Of a stretch of DNA of 47,255 nt, positions 7,531 to 17,596 are shown piece after piece (the first letter of the stretch is position 1; each line of letters starts with the position of its first letter). The notes under the pieces were generated by a model that saw nothing but the letters and a program-made list of their open reading frames with translations, was not told where the DNA came from and made no database searches. Origin of the DNA: an uncultured Cytophagales bacterium. Its GTDB lineage: Bacteria; Bacteroidota; Bacteroidia; Cytophagales; Bernardetiaceae. The stretch is taken from NCBI GenBank assembly GCA_937136415.1, contig CAKZOK010000108.1, forward strand, positions 1-47,255. Reading direction: 5' to 3'. The position numbers and the translations under genes are program-made.

Positions 7531-8589
7531 ATGCGCATTTCTATAATCACTCCTTCCTACAACCAAGCTGCTTATCTTGAAAAAACAATTCAATCTATTA
7601 TTTCGCAAGGATATGATGATTTGGAGTATATTTTGATTGATGGAGGAAGTAATGATGGCTCGTTAGAAATCATAGAAAAGTACAAAGAACATTTTGCTTT
7701 TTGGGTAAGTGAAAAAGATGAAGGACAAAGCCACGCCATCAATAAAGGTTTTGAGAAAGCAACAGGCGATATTATTACTTGGATTAATTCGGACGACCAA
7801 CTTACTCCCAATACTTTACATCAAATTGCAGCCGAATTTGAGAAAGATACAACTAAAGAAACCTTTATAGTTCACGGCAAAACGATTCTTTTTGGTGAAA
7901 ATATGACTGACAAGGAATTTGGAGCTTCTGCTACTCATTTTTTAGAACGTTCTTTGGCTGGGCTTCCATTTCCTCAACCCTCTTCATTTTTTAGAAAAGA
8001 ATTAATAAGTAAATATGGAAATTTGAAAAAAGAATTTCATTTTGGAATGGATTATGAGTTTTTTGTTCCTGTTTTTTTGAATAAAAAAAGTATTTATATA
8101 GATGGAATTTTCTCAAAATATTTATATCATACAGAAAGTAAAAGTTTGACTCAACAGAGTGGCTTTGCTCGTGATTATGCAAAAATTTTTAGTAAAATAT
8201 TACGTTCTTTCGAAAAAAGTAAAAATATCCATCATCAAAAAATAGTCAAAAATATTCTTTCAAAATTTAAGGAATTAGATTTTTATAGTGATACCAACTC
8301 TAATGATATATTCGAAATAAAAAATAATTTTACAGAAAAGCAATTACATTTAGCTTTTTGTTATAATCTTCTAAATCAACTCATTTTTTATTACGAAGCC
8401 ATAGAAACAACTAACAAAACAGAACAAGCACAAAGCTGGAAAGAAGTCAGAAAAATAACTTCTTATTTGGTCAAAAATGAACCTAATTTTGTAATAAAAA
8501 ATCCAGAAATAAAACGAGTTTATCAACGAAGCAAATTTTTGAACCCTACACTTATGGGATTTTTGAGAAAAATAAAAAAGATGGTGTAA
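7531..8589 (+). CDS. Family 2 glycosyltransferase
   Basis: A GT-A fold glycosyltransferase that would move a sugar from a nucleotide-sugar donor onto a growing glycan or lipid carrier. The nucleotide-binding N-terminus reads ISIITPSYNQAAYLEKTIQSI, followed by EYILIDGGSNDGS and the metal-binding DxD-like segment WINSDDQLTP near residue 88. The region GKYG...FGMDYEFFVP resembles the acceptor-side ED motif of WcaA-type enzymes. The last 120 residues are helical and variable. At 352 aa it is a soluble form with no membrane spans. It is not in a polysaccharide cluster: it stands alone, converging on recQ with 4 bp between the stops. Acceptor and sugar cannot be told. Confidence 0.85.
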   Translation: MRISIITPSYNQAAYLEKTIQSIISQGYDDLEYILIDGGSNDGSLEIIEKYKEHFAFWVSEKDEGQSHAINKGFEKATGDIITWINSDDQLTPNTLHQIAAEFEKDTTKETFIVHGKTILFGENMTDKEFGASATHFLERSLAGLPFPQPSSFFRKELISKYGNLKKEFHFGMDYEFFVPVFLNKKSIYIDGIFSKYLYHTESKSLTQQSGFARDYAKIFSKILRSFEKSKNIHHQKIVKNILSKFKELDFYSDTNSNDIFEIKNNFTEKQLHLAFCYNLLNQLIFYYEAIETTNKTEQAQSWKEVRKITSYLVKNEPNFVIKNPEIKRVYQRSKFLNPTLMGFLRKIKKMV

Positions 8590-8593
8590 AATT

Positions 8594-10771
8594 TTAATTC
8601 TCCATTTTTTGTCTATAAGCTACTGCAGAACGTATCTTGACATAACTCATTTTTTCTTCCAAATATTCAAATACAAATTTCATTCGGAATACTTCATCTT
8701 TTGGAATGCGTTTTCTAACTACTTTGATGGCTTTTTCAATAACTTCAATCTCTTCTAAACTCACAAATTCTAACCAATCAATTTGGTGTCCTTCTTGACT
8801 AGCTTTATGCAAATGCCCCAAAACAGTTCCTTCCGTCATATTTCGTTCTTGAGCAATTTGTTGAAGTGATTTATTTTCATTTTTAAATAATTCTAAGGTT
8901 ACCTGTGCCGAACTAATTTGTTTGTCTTTGCTTTTATACCTTTCCAAATGAGCATCAACTCGTGTATTTCCTTTTGTTTTGATATAATTCAGAATTGCAT
9001 CTAAAAAAACTTGTCCATAATCTCTCAATTTTGTATCGCCCACCCCTGAAACTTGTCGCATCTGAAACAAATGAGTAGGAGCTTTATCGACCATATCTTT
9101 TAACGTTGCATCACCAAAAACCATATAAGGCGCAATTCCCTTCGAATCTGCAATTTGCCTTCTAAGCTGTCGCAATTCTTCGAAAAGCCCTTCATAAAGT
9201 TGTGCTTTTTTGCTTTTTGGTCGTGCTGCTTGTTTTTCTCTTTCTTTTTTAGATTTATATTCAAACTGAACCAAATCTACTTTCTTTTTTTGAAACAAAA
9301 CAGCCTTTGCAGCCTCTGTAAGTTTTAATGTATTGTTTTGGTCATAAGCAATTTCTATCAGTCCCATATTCAGAAATTGTAATAAATGCTGCTGCCAAAT
9401 TCCAGCCGAAATATCCGAACCAGCACCATATGTTTTGATTTTGTCGTATCCTTTTTCCAAAATTTCTTGACGCTGCGAGCCACGAAGTACATCAATAAGC
9501 ATAGTAAATCCTACTTTTTCATCTAATCGCATCATTGCTGAAAATGCTTTTTGAGCAATGATTGTTCCATCAAAATGTTTGGGAGGGTTTTTACAAACAT
9601 CACAATTTCCACAATTTTCTAATAAGGTTTCTCCAAAATAACTCAATAATATTTTTCTTCTACAAATTCGTGCATCTGCATATTGTTGCATTCTATCAAG
9701 TTTGGCAAGTTGTAATTCTTTTTGCCCACTTTCCTCAGCAAAACTTTTCAGAATGGCTAAATCTTGAAAACTATAAAAAAGTAATGTATCACTAATAAGT
9801 CCATCTCGCCCTGCTCTTCCAATTTCTTGATAATACCCTTCAATATTTTTGGGAATATTATAGTGCATCACCCAACGAACATTTGGCTTATCTATCCCCA
9901 TTCCAAAAGCAACTGTTGCACACACAATAGGTGTTCGGTCTGTAATAAAATCATCTTGCACTCGGTTTCTTTCATGTGCATTTAGTCCAGCATGATAATA
10001 AGCAGCTTTTACGCCTGCTTTTTGAAGCCTTGCAGCTACATTTTCTGTATTTTTTCGACTCAAACAATATATAATTCCTGATTCGTTTGGTCGCCTCAAA
10101 ATATAATTCACGATGCTATCCATGCGTTTGTAGGCTGGCAAAACATTAAGTGAAAGATTTGGACGATTGAAAGAAGCCACAAATTCAGTCGGATTTTCTA
10201 AACCTAATTGACTAACAATATCCCTTCTTGTTATTTTGTCTGCTGTTGCAGTCAGCGCAATCATGGGAACAAATGGGAAGCGTTTTTTTAATGTTTTGAG
10301 CTGTGTATATTCTGGGCGAAAATCGTGTCCCCATTGCGAAATACAATGCGCCTCATCAACAGCAAAAAGAGAAATAGGCAAAGAACTCAAAAAATAAAGA
10401 AATGAATCGGTCAATAATTTTTCTGGCGACACATACAAAAGTTTGATTGTTCCTCTTTTTACATCTGCCTCAATCTCTCTTTGCTCGCCTATATCTTGAG
10501 ATGAATTGAGAAAAGCTGCCGAAATACCATTAGTTTGAAGTGCATTTACTTGGTCTTTCATTAGTGCAATCAGAGGCGAAATAACAATACAAAGCCCCTC
10601 TAAAGTAACAGCAGGAATTTGATAACAAATAGATTTCCCTCCTCCTGTTGGCATCAAAACAAGTGTATCATTTTTTGTATAAACCGATGAAATAATATCT
10701 TCTTGCAAAGGACGAAAAGACGAATAACCAAAATATTGTTGAAGGGCGTGGCGAGCTTTATCTAAGTTCAT
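8594..10771 (-). CDS. recQ: ATP-dependent DNA helicase RecQ
   Basis: RecQ unwinds DNA 3' to 5' in recombination and fork repair. The order of domains is canonical: Walker A PTGGGKS (41-47), the DEAH box in [18 protein letters not shown] (near 140), helicase C-terminal motifs [34 protein letters not shown] and [10 protein letters not shown], a zinc-binding RQC segment with Cys in [12 protein letters not shown]...CGNCDVC, a winged-helix part, an HRDC domain ([30 protein letters not shown]), and a C-terminal helix-turn-helix extension ([29 protein letters not shown]). Length of 725 aa matches Bacteroidota RecQ. A TATCTTTA box (plus 10815-10822) stands about 37 nt before the ATG. Confidence 0.96.
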   Translation of the reverse strand: MNLDKARHALQQYFGYSSFRPLQEDIISSVYTKNDTLVLMPTGGGKSICYQIPAVTLEGLCIVISPLIALMKDQVNALQTNGISAAFLNSSQDIGEQREIEADVKRGTIKLLYVSPEKLLTDSFLYFLSSLPISLFAVDEAHCISQWGHDFRPEYTQLKTLKKRFPFVPMIALTATADKITRRDIVSQLGLENPTEFVASFNRPNLSLNVLPAYKRMDSIVNYILRRPNESGIIYCLSRKNTENVAARLQKAGVKAAYYHAGLNAHERNRVQDDFITDRTPIVCATVAFGMGIDKPNVRWVMHYNIPKNIEGYYQEIGRAGRDGLISDTLLFYSFQDLAILKSFAEESGQKELQLAKLDRMQQYADARICRRKILLSYFGETLLENCGNCDVCKNPPKHFDGTIIAQKAFSAMMRLDEKVGFTMLIDVLRGSQRQEILEKGYDKIKTYGAGSDISAGIWQQHLLQFLNMGLIEIAYDQNNTLKLTEAAKAVLFQKKKVDLVQFEYKSKKEREKQAARPKSKKAQLYEGLFEELRQLRRQIADSKGIAPYMVFGDATLKDMVDKAPTHLFQMRQVSGVGDTKLRDYGQVFLDAILNYIKTKGNTRVDAHLERYKSKDKQISSAQVTLELFKNENKSLQQIAQERNMTEGTVLGHLHKASQEGHQIDWLEFVSLEEIEVIEKAIKVVRKRIPKDEVFRMKFVFEYLEEKMSYVKIRSAVAYRQKMEN

Positions 10772-10814
10772 TGAAAAATTCTTTACTTATAAACAATGTA
10801 TTTTTTTATAGCTT

Positions 10815-10822
10815 TAAAGATA
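10815..10822 (-). promoter_or_regulatory. Probable recQ -7 box
   Basis: The minus strand reads TATCTTTA, seven of eight matches to TAnnTTTG. The distance to the recQ ATG would leave a short leader of about 37 nt. No good -33 element is visible. Confidence 0.35.
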
Positions 10823-11027
10823 CCTATTTTTTAGGAAAAGAACTTAAAAAAAAGAGTAGATTATTTGCAATACACTCATTTTTTTAGCAAAATGTGAATA
10901 ATCTTTAAATTCTCAATAAAAATAATTACCTTTTGGCTTTTAAAGAGTTTTGAAAAACTTCTTGTTTCTATAAAACTCTACTTATTTATTTTTTTTAATT
11001 TTATCTTATTCTAAAATTACTTTACTC

Positions 11028-11723
11028 ATGACTAAAAAAATAATCGCCGAATTTATCGGCACATTTTGGCTTGTTTTCGGAGGCTGTGGTAGTGCTATTT
11101 TTGCTGCTGGCTTTCCCGAACTTGGTATTGGCTTTGTTGGTGTTTCTCTTGCCTTTGGACTTACTGTACTGACTATGGCTCATGCGATTGGGCATATTTC
11201 GGGCTGTCATCTCAACCCTGCTGTTTCTATTGGGCTTTGGGTAGGAGGGCGATTTGATGCCAAAGAACTCTTACCTTATATTGTTGCACAAGTTTTGGGA
11301 GCAATCGCAGGAGCTGGTATTTTATATTTGATTGCTAGTGGCAAACCAGGTTTCGAACTGGGTGGCTTTGCAGCCAATGGTTATGGGGAGCATTCTCCTG
11401 AAGGATATAGTATGTTGTCTGCTTTCTTGGCTGAGTTTATTCTTACTTTTATTTTCTTATTTATTATTTTGGGTTCTACTTATTCTAAAGCTCCAAAAGG
11501 TTTTGCAGGGTTAGCTATTGGTTTGGGACTTACTTTGATTCACTTGGTCAGTATTCCAATTACTAATACTTCTGTAAACCCAGCAAGAAGTACAAGTCAA
11601 GCTCTTTTTGTAGGAGATTGGGCAATGGCAGAGCTTTGGCTTTTTTGGGTTGCACCTATTTTGGGAGCAATCGTTGCAGGTTTGGTGTACAAATTTTTAT
11701 CTCCAGAAGAAGCTGAAGCTTAG
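11028..11723 (+). CDS. aqpZ: Aquaporin Z
   Basis: A six-helix MIP channel for water. The two half-helix motifs are intact: NPA at residues 63-65 (GCHLNPAVS) and NPA at 184-186 (TSVNPARST). The narrow selectivity filter is of the water-specific AqpZ type, with Phe43, His172, Thr181 and Arg187 at the expected places, as opposed to the glycerol facilitator pattern. Length of 231 aa is typical. It is preceded by about 256 bp of AT-rich intergenic DNA shared with recQ (divergent) and followed by a nested terminator, so it is likely transcribed alone. Expected role is osmotic adjustment; MscS further along the window would act in the same stress, without genetic linkage. Confidence 0.95.
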   Translation: MTKKIIAEFIGTFWLVFGGCGSAIFAAGFPELGIGFVGVSLAFGLTVLTMAHAIGHISGCHLNPAVSIGLWVGGRFDAKELLPYIVAQVLGAIAGAGILYLIASGKPGFELGGFAANGYGEHSPEGYSMLSAFLAEFILTFIFLFIILGSTYSKAPKGFAGLAIGLGLTLIHLVSIPITNTSVNPARSTSQALFVGDWAMAELWLFWVAPILGAIVAGLVYKFLSPEEAEA

Positions 11724-11746
11724 TTTTTAATTATTTAATTAATACC

Positions 11747-11808
11747 AAATTATTCAAAACCCTAGAAATTTCAAAACTTTTAGGGTTTTGATTTTGTTGA
11801 ATAATTTT
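11747..11808 (+). terminator. aqpZ terminator with nested stems
   Basis: An inner stem pairs CAAAACCCTA (11755-11764) with TAGGGTTTTG (11781-11790), and an outer stem pairs AAATTATTC (11747-11755) with GAATAATTT (11799-11807). A short T run follows. It begins 24 bp after the stop codon. Confidence 0.65.
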
Positions 11809-11892
11809 CTTTCTAATTAAAAAAAATACTATAATTTTGAAAGAAAACATATTTTTGATGAATTGCTATTGGTATTTGAGAATTTTTGAACG

Positions 11893-11900
11893 TATATTTG
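11893..11900 (+). promoter_or_regulatory. Probable nqrF -7 box
   Basis: TATATTTG matches TAnnTTTG fully. A TTG at 11869-11871 lies 21 nt upstream as a possible -33 element. The start of transcription near 11907 would leave an 86-nt leader before the ATG at 11993. Confidence 0.45.
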
Positions 11901-11992
11901 TACTTATTATTATTCAATAAATGAATTCTTCATAGAGTTCGTCTAAAGTAATTTATTCAAACGCAAAAACAGACCTAAAAAAAACAGAATAC

Positions 11993-13273
11993 ATGGATAT
12001 TAATTTAACTGTAATTCTTGCAGGACTTGCCGTTTTCGGAGTTGTTACACTTCTTCTTGTTGGATTGCTACTTGTTGCAAAGGCACAATTAGTACAAAGT
12101 GGAGATGTAAAAATCACTGTAAATGGTAATGATGATGACCCAATCGTTGTTCCTGCTGGCTCAACACTTCTTACTACACTTGGCGAAAACAAAATATTTT
12201 TACCTTCTGCCTGTGGTGGTGGTGGTACATGTGCTATGTGTAAATGTATTGTAGATGATGGTGGTGGTGATGTTCTGCCTACCGAAGTTGGGCATTTGAG
12301 CCGTTCAGAACAAAAAGAAAATGTTCGTTTGGCATGTCAAGTAAAAGTAAAAAAAGATATGCAAATACGTATTCCAGAAGAAATTTTTGGAATCAAAAAA
12401 TGGGAATGTACTGTCAAATCAAACTACAATGTATCTTCTTTTATCAAAGAATTTGTAGTAGAATTACCTGCTGGGGAAGTTTTAGATTTTGAATCAGGTG
12501 GATATATTCAGATTGATGTTCCTCCAGTTACAGTAGATTTCAAAAATATAGACATCAAACCTCTTCCAAATGACCCACTAGGAGATGACAAATTTAGAGA
12601 TGAATGGGACAAATTTGGTCTTTGGGATTTGAAAATGGTCAATGATGAATTAGAATTTAGAGCTTATTCGATGGCAAATCACCCTGCTGAGGGAAATATC
12701 GTCATGCTTAATATTCGTATTGCTACACCACCTTGGGATAGAGCAAACAACAAATGGATGGACGTAAACCCTGGTAAATGTTCTTCGTATGTATTTAATT
12801 GTCAGAAAGGCGACAAAGTTTCTATTTCAGGACCTTATGGCGAATTTTTCATTAAAGATACAGACAAAGAAATGATTTATATTGGTGGTGGTGCTGGTAT
12901 GGCTCCATTGCGTTCTCATATTTTCCATTTGTTCCATACAGCCAAATCTGACCGTAAGGTTTCATTTTGGTATGGTGGGCGTTCGAAAAGAGAGCTTTTT
13001 TATGTAGATGAATTTAGAGCCATCGAAAAAGAATTTCCAAACTTTACATTTAATATTGCACTTTCAGAACCACTTCCAGAAGATAACTGGGACGGTTATG
13101 TAGGCTTTGTGCATCAAGTTTTGATTGATAATTATCTTTCTAAACACGAAGACCCAGAAGAAATTGAGTTTTATTTCTGTGGTCCTCCATTGATGAATGC
13201 AGCCGTAATCAAAATGTTAGATGATTATGGTGTTCCACAAGAACATATTATGTTTGATGACTTTGGTGGATAA
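11993..13273 (+). CDS. nqrF: Na+-translocating NADH:quinone reductase subunit F
   Basis: NqrF is the electron-entry subunit of the sodium-pumping NQR complex: it takes hydride from NADH on FAD and passes electrons through a 2Fe-2S centre. One N-terminal membrane helix (residues 5-30) anchors it. The plant-ferredoxin-type cluster ligands are Cys74, Cys80, Cys83 and Cys115 (C-x5-C-x2-C...C). The FAD-binding motif R-A-Y-S-M-A-N near residue 223 and the NADH-binding segments [13 protein letters not shown] and [13 protein letters not shown] follow. Length of 426 aa is near standard. The other subunits (NqrA-E), usually directly upstream in one operon, are not here: the upstream neighbour is aqpZ and the downstream one, on the other strand, is ansA. 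Confidence 0.95.
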   Translation: MDINLTVILAGLAVFGVVTLLLVGLLLVAKAQLVQSGDVKITVNGNDDDPIVVPAGSTLLTTLGENKIFLPSACGGGGTCAMCKCIVDDGGGDVLPTEVGHLSRSEQKENVRLACQVKVKKDMQIRIPEEIFGIKKWECTVKSNYNVSSFIKEFVVELPAGEVLDFESGGYIQIDVPPVTVDFKNIDIKPLPNDPLGDDKFRDEWDKFGLWDLKMVNDELEFRAYSMANHPAEGNIVMLNIRIATPPWDRANNKWMDVNPGKCSSYVFNCQKGDKVSISGPYGEFFIKDTDKEMIYIGGGAGMAPLRSHIFHLFHTAKSDRKVSFWYGGRSKRELFYVDEFRAIEKEFPNFTFNIALSEPLPEDNWDGYVGFVHQVLIDNYLSKHEDPEEIEFYFCGPPLMNAAVIKMLDDYGVPQEHIMFDDFGG

Positions 13274-13328
13274 GAAATATAGTTATAAGTTGTTAGTTAT
13301 AAATGAATGAAACTACTACTCTATAAAT

Positions 13329-13375
13329 AAAAAATGCTTGAAATTTCTATGTGATAGAAGTTTCAAGCATTTTTT
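13329..13375. terminator. Bidirectional terminator between nqrF and ansA
   Basis: A 22-bp stem with one G-U pair joins 13329-13350 and 13354-13375 across a 3-nt GTG loop, with A6 on one side and T6 on the other. It lies between two convergent genes and can stop both. Confidence 0.88.
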
Positions 13376-13418
13376 GTATTATGAGCTTACTCTTTAGAAT
13401 GAGAAGGTATTTTCATAG

Positions 13419-14555
13419 TTAAAACAAAGTCATTTCCCCACAAAGAGGCGTTTGAAGTAACTCAATTATTTTTTCTTTTTCTGTTTTATTGTCATAATTT
13501 CCCAAAAGATACATCAATTTTGTAAGCGCAGCTTCTGAGGTCAAATCATTTCCACTAATCACACCAATTTGAGTAAGTGCATGGCTGGTTTCATAATGTC
13601 CTTGCAACACATAGCCACCAGCGCATTGAGAAACATTGACAACAACAACACCACGATTAATTATTTTTTCTAAAATATCAATAATCCATTTTTCAGTAGG
13701 AATGTTTCCAGAACCAAAGGATTCTAAAACCACACCTTTTAGATTATCATTCTCTAACATAGGAAGGTAATATTTTGGATTCATACTTGGGTGTATTTTC
13801 CAAAGAATTACATTATCGTCCATTGCACTTTTAAAGTTGAGTTTTGTTTCTGGAACAGGTAGAATATAACTTTTGGCGTAATTGATAAAAATACCTGCTT
13901 CAGCAAGATGAGGATAATTTTGAGATTCGAAGGCTGTAAAATTTAGGCTCTGCACCTTTTTAGAACGATTTCCTCTCAAAAGCAGATTATCAAAATAAAC
14001 ACAAACTTCTGGAACTAAAGCTACTTTTTGTTCTTTTACAAGCTCATTTCCATCTTCTGTAACCATAATCTGTTGTTTACTTTCTTGCATAGAAGCAATT
14101 TCTAAAGCACCAATTAGATTTTCTCTTGCATCGGTTCGATGTGCGCTTATCGGAATTTGCGCCCCAGTCAAAATTACTGGTTTAGCCAAGTTTTGAAGTA
14201 AAAAACTCATTGCAGAAGCAGAATAAGCCATTGTATCAGTGCCATGCAAAATTACAAAACCATCAAATTGGTCGTATAATTCTTCTATCAACCAACTCAT
14301 ACTCAACCAATGTTCTGTCCCCATATTTGATGAATCAATAGGTTCAAAGGGAACAAGCATCGTAAGTTGAAACTTAAAACGAGTAAGCTCTGGAACTTTC
14401 TCTAATAAAATTTCAAAATCAAAAGGAACAAGACTACCCTTTTCATCGTAATCCATTCCGATTGTGCCTCCTGTATAAATTACCAAAATCGACGTTTTGC
14501 AGTCCTCATCGGCTGCTGTACGCAATTTTATGATGTTGTATTGGTCTAAAAGCAT
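13419..14555 (-). CDS. ansA: Type I L-asparaginase
   Basis: Hydrolyses L-asparagine to aspartate and ammonia in the cytoplasm. The two active-site threonine motifs are present: VIYTGGTIGMDYD near residue 28 and VILHGTDTMAYSA near residue 103, followed by LTGAQIPISAHRTDARENL. There is no signal peptide, consistent with the cytoplasmic type I enzyme. At 378 aa it is slightly longer than the usual 340-350. The C-terminal domain keeps VVNVSQCAGGYV and SEAALTKLMYLL. The ATG lies directly next to a block of AGTTACCAGT-type repeats, which therefore form the upstream leader. Confidence 0.93.
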   Translation of the reverse strand: MLLDQYNIIKLRTAADEDCKTSILVIYTGGTIGMDYDEKGSLVPFDFEILLEKVPELTRFKFQLTMLVPFEPIDSSNMGTEHWLSMSWLIEELYDQFDGFVILHGTDTMAYSASAMSFLLQNLAKPVILTGAQIPISAHRTDARENLIGALEIASMQESKQQIMVTEDGNELVKEQKVALVPEVCVYFDNLLLRGNRSKKVQSLNFTAFESQNYPHLAEAGIFINYAKSYILPVPETKLNFKSAMDDNVILWKIHPSMNPKYYLPMLENDNLKGVVLESFGSGNIPTEKWIIDILEKIINRGVVVVNVSQCAGGYVLQGHYETSHALTQIGVISGNDLTSEAALTKLMYLLGNYDNKTEKEKIIELLQTPLCGEMTLF

Positions 14556-14556
14556 G

Positions 14557-14627
14557 TCAGTTACCAGTTATCAGTTATCAGTAATCAGCATAAGCAGTTA
14601 CCAGTAAATAGCTACCAGTAACCAGTT
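14557..14627. repeat. Degenerate CAGTTACCAGT repeats at the ansA start
   Basis: About five imperfect copies of (C/T)CAGTTA(C/T)CAGTAA-like words lie directly upstream of the ansA ATG. Read on the minus strand they are CTGGTAACTG/CTGATAACTG words, the same family as the longer array at 33223-33374. Such words can pair with themselves weakly on RNA. They leave no room for a normal promoter close to the gene. Confidence 0.8.
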
Positions 14628-14709
14628 AATTTCAAGATAACTTTGAATGTATATTTTTTATTTTCTAACTATTATTTTCTAGTTTTTAGTATTTGCATTT
14701 CCCTTGCCC

Positions 14710-15483
14710 CTACTCCCTTGTTCCAAATAATTCCTTTGCATTTTGAGTAGTTTTTTCGGCTACTTCTTTTATTGTAACTCCTTTTATATCAGCTATTTTT
14801 TTGGCAATAATTGGAATATAACTACTCTCATTTCGCTTTCCTCGGTGTGGAACAGGCGAAAGGTAAGGCGCATCGGTTTCTAAAATTAAATGTTTTAAAT
14901 CTACGTTTGGCAAAACTTTATCCAACCCACCATTTTTATAGGTAACTACTCCACCAATTCCCATCAAAAAATCTAGTTTTTGGATTCTTTCAGCTTGGTC
15001 TTCTGTTCCACCAAAACAATGAAAGACACCTTTCAAGTTTTCGTCTTTGTGTGCTTCCAAAATTTCTAATGCTTCGTCGGTTGATGAGCGTGTATGAATA
15101 GCAATCGGAATTTTGAATTTTTTAGCCCAATTTATTTGAATAATAAAGGCTTCTTTTTGCTCTTCGAAAAAGGTTTTGTCCCAGTGTAAATCTAATCCAA
15201 TTTCTCCAACGGCTGAAAATTTGCGTTTATTTAGCCATTCTTCTACAATATACAATTCTTTTTCAAAATCTTTTTTGACAGAACACGGATGCAAACCCAT
15301 CATAGGAATAAAACGTTTTTCATCTTTTAACTCAATTTCGAACATTGGGTCAATAGAAGCGTGGTCAATATTTGGCAAATAAACTCGTTCTATTCCCGAA
15401 TCATTCATTCTATCTACTAATTCATTCCAATCTGGTCTGAATTTTTTATCGTAAAGATGAGCGTGCGTATCTATAAAATTCAT
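14710..15483 (-). CDS. TatD-family metal-dependent hydrolase
   Basis: A TIM-barrel phosphoesterase/DNase family enzyme. Metal ligands are visible in order: IDTHAHLYD (HxH near residue 7), VGEIGLDLHWDK (Glu), IAIHTRSS (His), FHCFGG (His) and LETDAPYLSP (Asp). Length of 257 aa is typical. The reading frame is open further upstream to 15561, but that extension is cysteine-rich, unlike the family, and overlaps the predicted promoter, so the ATG at 15483 (MNFIDTHAH) is chosen. Proteins of this family have been linked to DNA repair and RNA 3' processing; which applies here is not visible. It is close to ansA in the same direction but separated by 154 bp of repeats. Confidence 0.93.
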   Translation of the reverse strand: MNFIDTHAHLYDKKFRPDWNELVDRMNDSGIERVYLPNIDHASIDPMFEIELKDEKRFIPMMGLHPCSVKKDFEKELYIVEEWLNKRKFSAVGEIGLDLHWDKTFFEEQKEAFIIQINWAKKFKIPIAIHTRSSTDEALEILEAHKDENLKGVFHCFGGTEDQAERIQKLDFLMGIGGVVTYKNGGLDKVLPNVDLKHLILETDAPYLSPVPHRGKRNESSYIPIIAKKIADIKGVTIKEVAEKTTQNAKELFGTRE

Positions 15484-15547
15484 AGCTTTTTCAATTATCT
15501 GTGAGAGATGCACAACTGTGCAACTGTACAATTTTTGTATCTTGTTG

Positions 15548-15555
15548 CAAAGATA
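15548..15555 (-). promoter_or_regulatory. Probable tatD -7 box
   Basis: The minus strand reads TATCTTTG, a complete match to TAnnTTTG. Transcription from near 15541 gives a leader of about 58 nt before the chosen ATG at 15483 and argues against longer start choices. Confidence 0.5.
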
Positions 15556-15610
15556 AAACAATACTTTGAACTCGTTTTTTAATTTTGATAATTTAATTCT
15601 TCTAAAATCT

Positions 15611-15745
15611 ATGAAAAACCTTTTTTATGTCTGTTTGAGTTTTTTATTTGTTGGTTTGGTTTCTAAGGAAAAAGTTAAATCTTCAATATTACAGATTAAT
15701 GAAAACAAAAATATAGACACACTTTTTGTTTATTCTTTGAAGTAA
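15611..15745 (+). CDS. Possible small exported or membrane peptide (44 aa)
   Basis: An ATG-started frame codes for MKNLFYVCLSFLFVGLVSKE followed by a polar tail ending VYSLK. The first 18 residues look like a signal peptide or single membrane helix. It sits in the gap between the divergent end of tatD's promoter and the 3' end of the binding lipoprotein on the other strand. No homologue is recognised and there is no clear promoter or terminator. It may also be a remnant of a longer exported protein. Low confidence. Confidence 0.3.
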   Translation: MKNLFYVCLSFLFVGLVSKEKVKSSILQINENKNIDTLFVYSLK

Positions 15746-15752
15746 ATTTTTA

Positions 15753-16922
15753 CTATTTCAAATTCCCATAAAAATAAAGTTCTTTATTCTCAATCAATTT
15801 TGGGTGCAAAATTTTTATAAAATCTTCCAATATTTTATCTGGAAAAGCTACACCACTTTCAAAATAATCATTTCCACCATCTTTTAACTGTCTTTTATTG
15901 TGGTTAAAAACGCTTTTATTTTTGACAGATTTAAAAGAAACAAAACGCCTATCCGAACTCATAAGCTGATTCATATTCTTCCAATCGCTTGCATGAAACC
16001 AATAATCTGCCTGTTCTGCTTTGTCGTAAACCGATTCAATCGCTAAAGGAGAAGCTCCTGTTCCTTCCAAATCATTCCATAAATAAATTGCCCCTGCATC
16101 TTTGGCAAACTGCGCTACATAACTTTCTCCATTTGGCATAAACCAAGTTTCATTGTACCACACATTAAAAAAAAGTGTTGGTTTATTTTCTTTTTTTATA
16201 CTAGCTGTTAGATTTTTGAGAGAATCATAATTTGATTTTACTTTATCAAAAATAGCTGTTGCTTTTTCTTCTTTTTCAAACAAAACACCAAAGAATTTTA
16301 TCCATTCTGCTTGCCCAAGAGGTGTTTTTTCTAAGGTTTCATTACAAATAATCATAGGCAAACCGAGTTCTTTCATTTTTTGCTGTGTGTCGCTTGTTCC
16401 TCCATAAAGAGAAGCATCATACGTAAAAATTGCATCAGGTTCTAAGTTTAATAATGCTTCAAAATTAATTCCTGAACCATCATCATTTCCTACTTCTTTA
16501 ATTTTTTGATTCTCAATATTTTTTCTAATTTTTTGATTCGAAACATACTGCGAACCTACAAAACCCACCAAATTATCAACATTATCTAAAACCGAAATAA
16601 ATGTGGCATATTTTGTAGAACGTGAAATCATTCGTTTCAAAGGAATCTGAAGAGCAACATCATATTTTAAATTCGTTGTTGGTTTATTTTTCCCTTTATA
16701 TAAAAGATAACGCTGTTGTAATTTCTGATTTTTATCATAAATCTCTACCGTTTTGAAATCTGGATATGAATAAGAACGAAATTGATTTGCATGAATTAAT
16801 TTTAACGAATCAATAGGAATTTCTATTACTTTATTTTGAGTTGATTCATCTGTTTTTATATCAGAATTACACGAAAAAAGAAATAGAAAAAGTAGAAAAT
16901 AGTAAAAATGCGAAAATTTCAT
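15753..16922 (-). CDS. Periplasmic binding lipoprotein for a metal complex (BtuF/FepB-like)
   Basis: A substrate-binding protein of the iron-complex/cobalamin ABC uptake class. The N-terminus is a lipoprotein signal with lipobox LFSC (Cys18 from the chosen start). The domain has ISVLDNVDNLVGFVG, LLNLEPDAIFTYD, the second lobe with TLFFNVWYNETWFMPNGESYVAQFAKDAGA, then DYWFHASDW, and ends with an N-NKRQLKDGGNDYFESGV segment typical of the Bacteroidota version. The ATG at 16922 (MKFSHFYYF) is preferred to the TTG at 16937, giving 389 aa. No permease or ATPase gene is adjacent, so the ligand (siderophore, haem or corrinoid) cannot be inferred from context. Confidence 0.85.
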   Translation of the reverse strand: MKFSHFYYFLLFLFLFSCNSDIKTDESTQNKVIEIPIDSLKLIHANQFRSYSYPDFKTVEIYDKNQKLQQRYLLYKGKNKPTTNLKYDVALQIPLKRMISRSTKYATFISVLDNVDNLVGFVGSQYVSNQKIRKNIENQKIKEVGNDDGSGINFEALLNLEPDAIFTYDASLYGGTSDTQQKMKELGLPMIICNETLEKTPLGQAEWIKFFGVLFEKEEKATAIFDKVKSNYDSLKNLTASIKKENKPTLFFNVWYNETWFMPNGESYVAQFAKDAGAIYLWNDLEGTGASPLAIESVYDKAEQADYWFHASDWKNMNQLMSSDRRFVSFKSVKNKSVFNHNKRQLKDGGNDYFESGVAFPDKILEDFIKILHPKLIENKELYFYGNLK

Positions 16923-17045
16923 TGTTTGGTTTGTCAAATTTTGGGTTTAAAAATCAAATAACGGAAAAATTAAGCAGTAGAAAAAGTAAGACAGTCATTC
17001 TAAAGTTTTATATCTTTGATTTTTTATTAAAAAAATATTAATCTG

Positions 17046-17432
17046 ATGGATTATTTACAACTCATGTATCTGCATTTGGCAACAGTTGTTCCCAGTTTTT
17101 TTATCGGAACAATTCTTTTACTTATCAAAAAAGGCACAAAAACTCATAAAATACTCGGACGGATTTATATGATTTTGATGCTTTTTACAGCAATTATTAC
17201 GCTTTTTATGCCTGCCATAGTAGGCTCAAGATTGTTTAATCATTTTGGTTGGATTCATCTTTTTAGTTTTTTGGTGCTTTATACTGTCCCTACGGCGTAT
17301 TTTGCTATAAAAAAAGGAAATATAAAATCACACAAACGAAAAATGATTTTGCTTTATTTTGGTGCGCTTATTATTGCAGGAGCTTTTACTTTTTCACCTG
17401 GGAGATATTTGTATAATTTATTTTTTGTGTAG
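17046..17432 (+). CDS. DUF2306 family membrane protein
   Basis: A 128-residue protein with four predicted membrane helices (about 7-27, 41-60, 68-88 and 100-120). It carries the family features H-K-I-L-G-R-I-Y after helix 1, a His-rich spot F-G-W-I-H-L-F, S-H-K-R-K-M on the next loop and A-F-T-F-S-P-G-R-Y near the C-terminus. The conserved His and Arg positions recall cytochrome-like or redox membrane proteins but the function of DUF2306 is unknown. It is a short version of the family. It stands alone between two genes on either strand, 114 bp after the divergent lipoprotein start. Confidence 0.8.
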   Translation: MDYLQLMYLHLATVVPSFFIGTILLLIKKGTKTHKILGRIYMILMLFTAIITLFMPAIVGSRLFNHFGWIHLFSFLVLYTVPTAYFAIKKGNIKSHKRKMILLYFGALIIAGAFTFSPGRYLYNLFFV

Positions 17433-17521
17433 AAATAAAGATATTTTGATATTCTAAAATCAAATAATTAGGCTTTTTGAAACTTTTTTTTCAATTTTGA
17501 TGATTACTTAATAATAATGTC

Positions 17522-17596
17522 GTTGGTGAAGACACCAACAACAGCAAAAAATAAAAACGGAAAAATTCCGTAATTCGTAATTTTTAATTCGTAATT
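17522..17596. repeat. Intergenic hairpin plus ATTCGTAATT repeat before trpS
   Basis: GTTGGTG-AAGA-CACCAAC forms a 7-bp hairpin (17522-17539), CGGAA-AAA-TTCCG a 5-bp one (17558-17570), and ATTCGTAATTTTTAATTCG follows up to just before the trpS ATG. Related words recur at 23800-23825, 41469-41500 and 43990-44162. Confidence 0.6.

Noticed and set aside
13419..15483. ansA and tatD as an operon
   Set aside because: They are separated by about 154 bp of repeats, and tatD has its own promoter box; co-transcription is possible but not shown.
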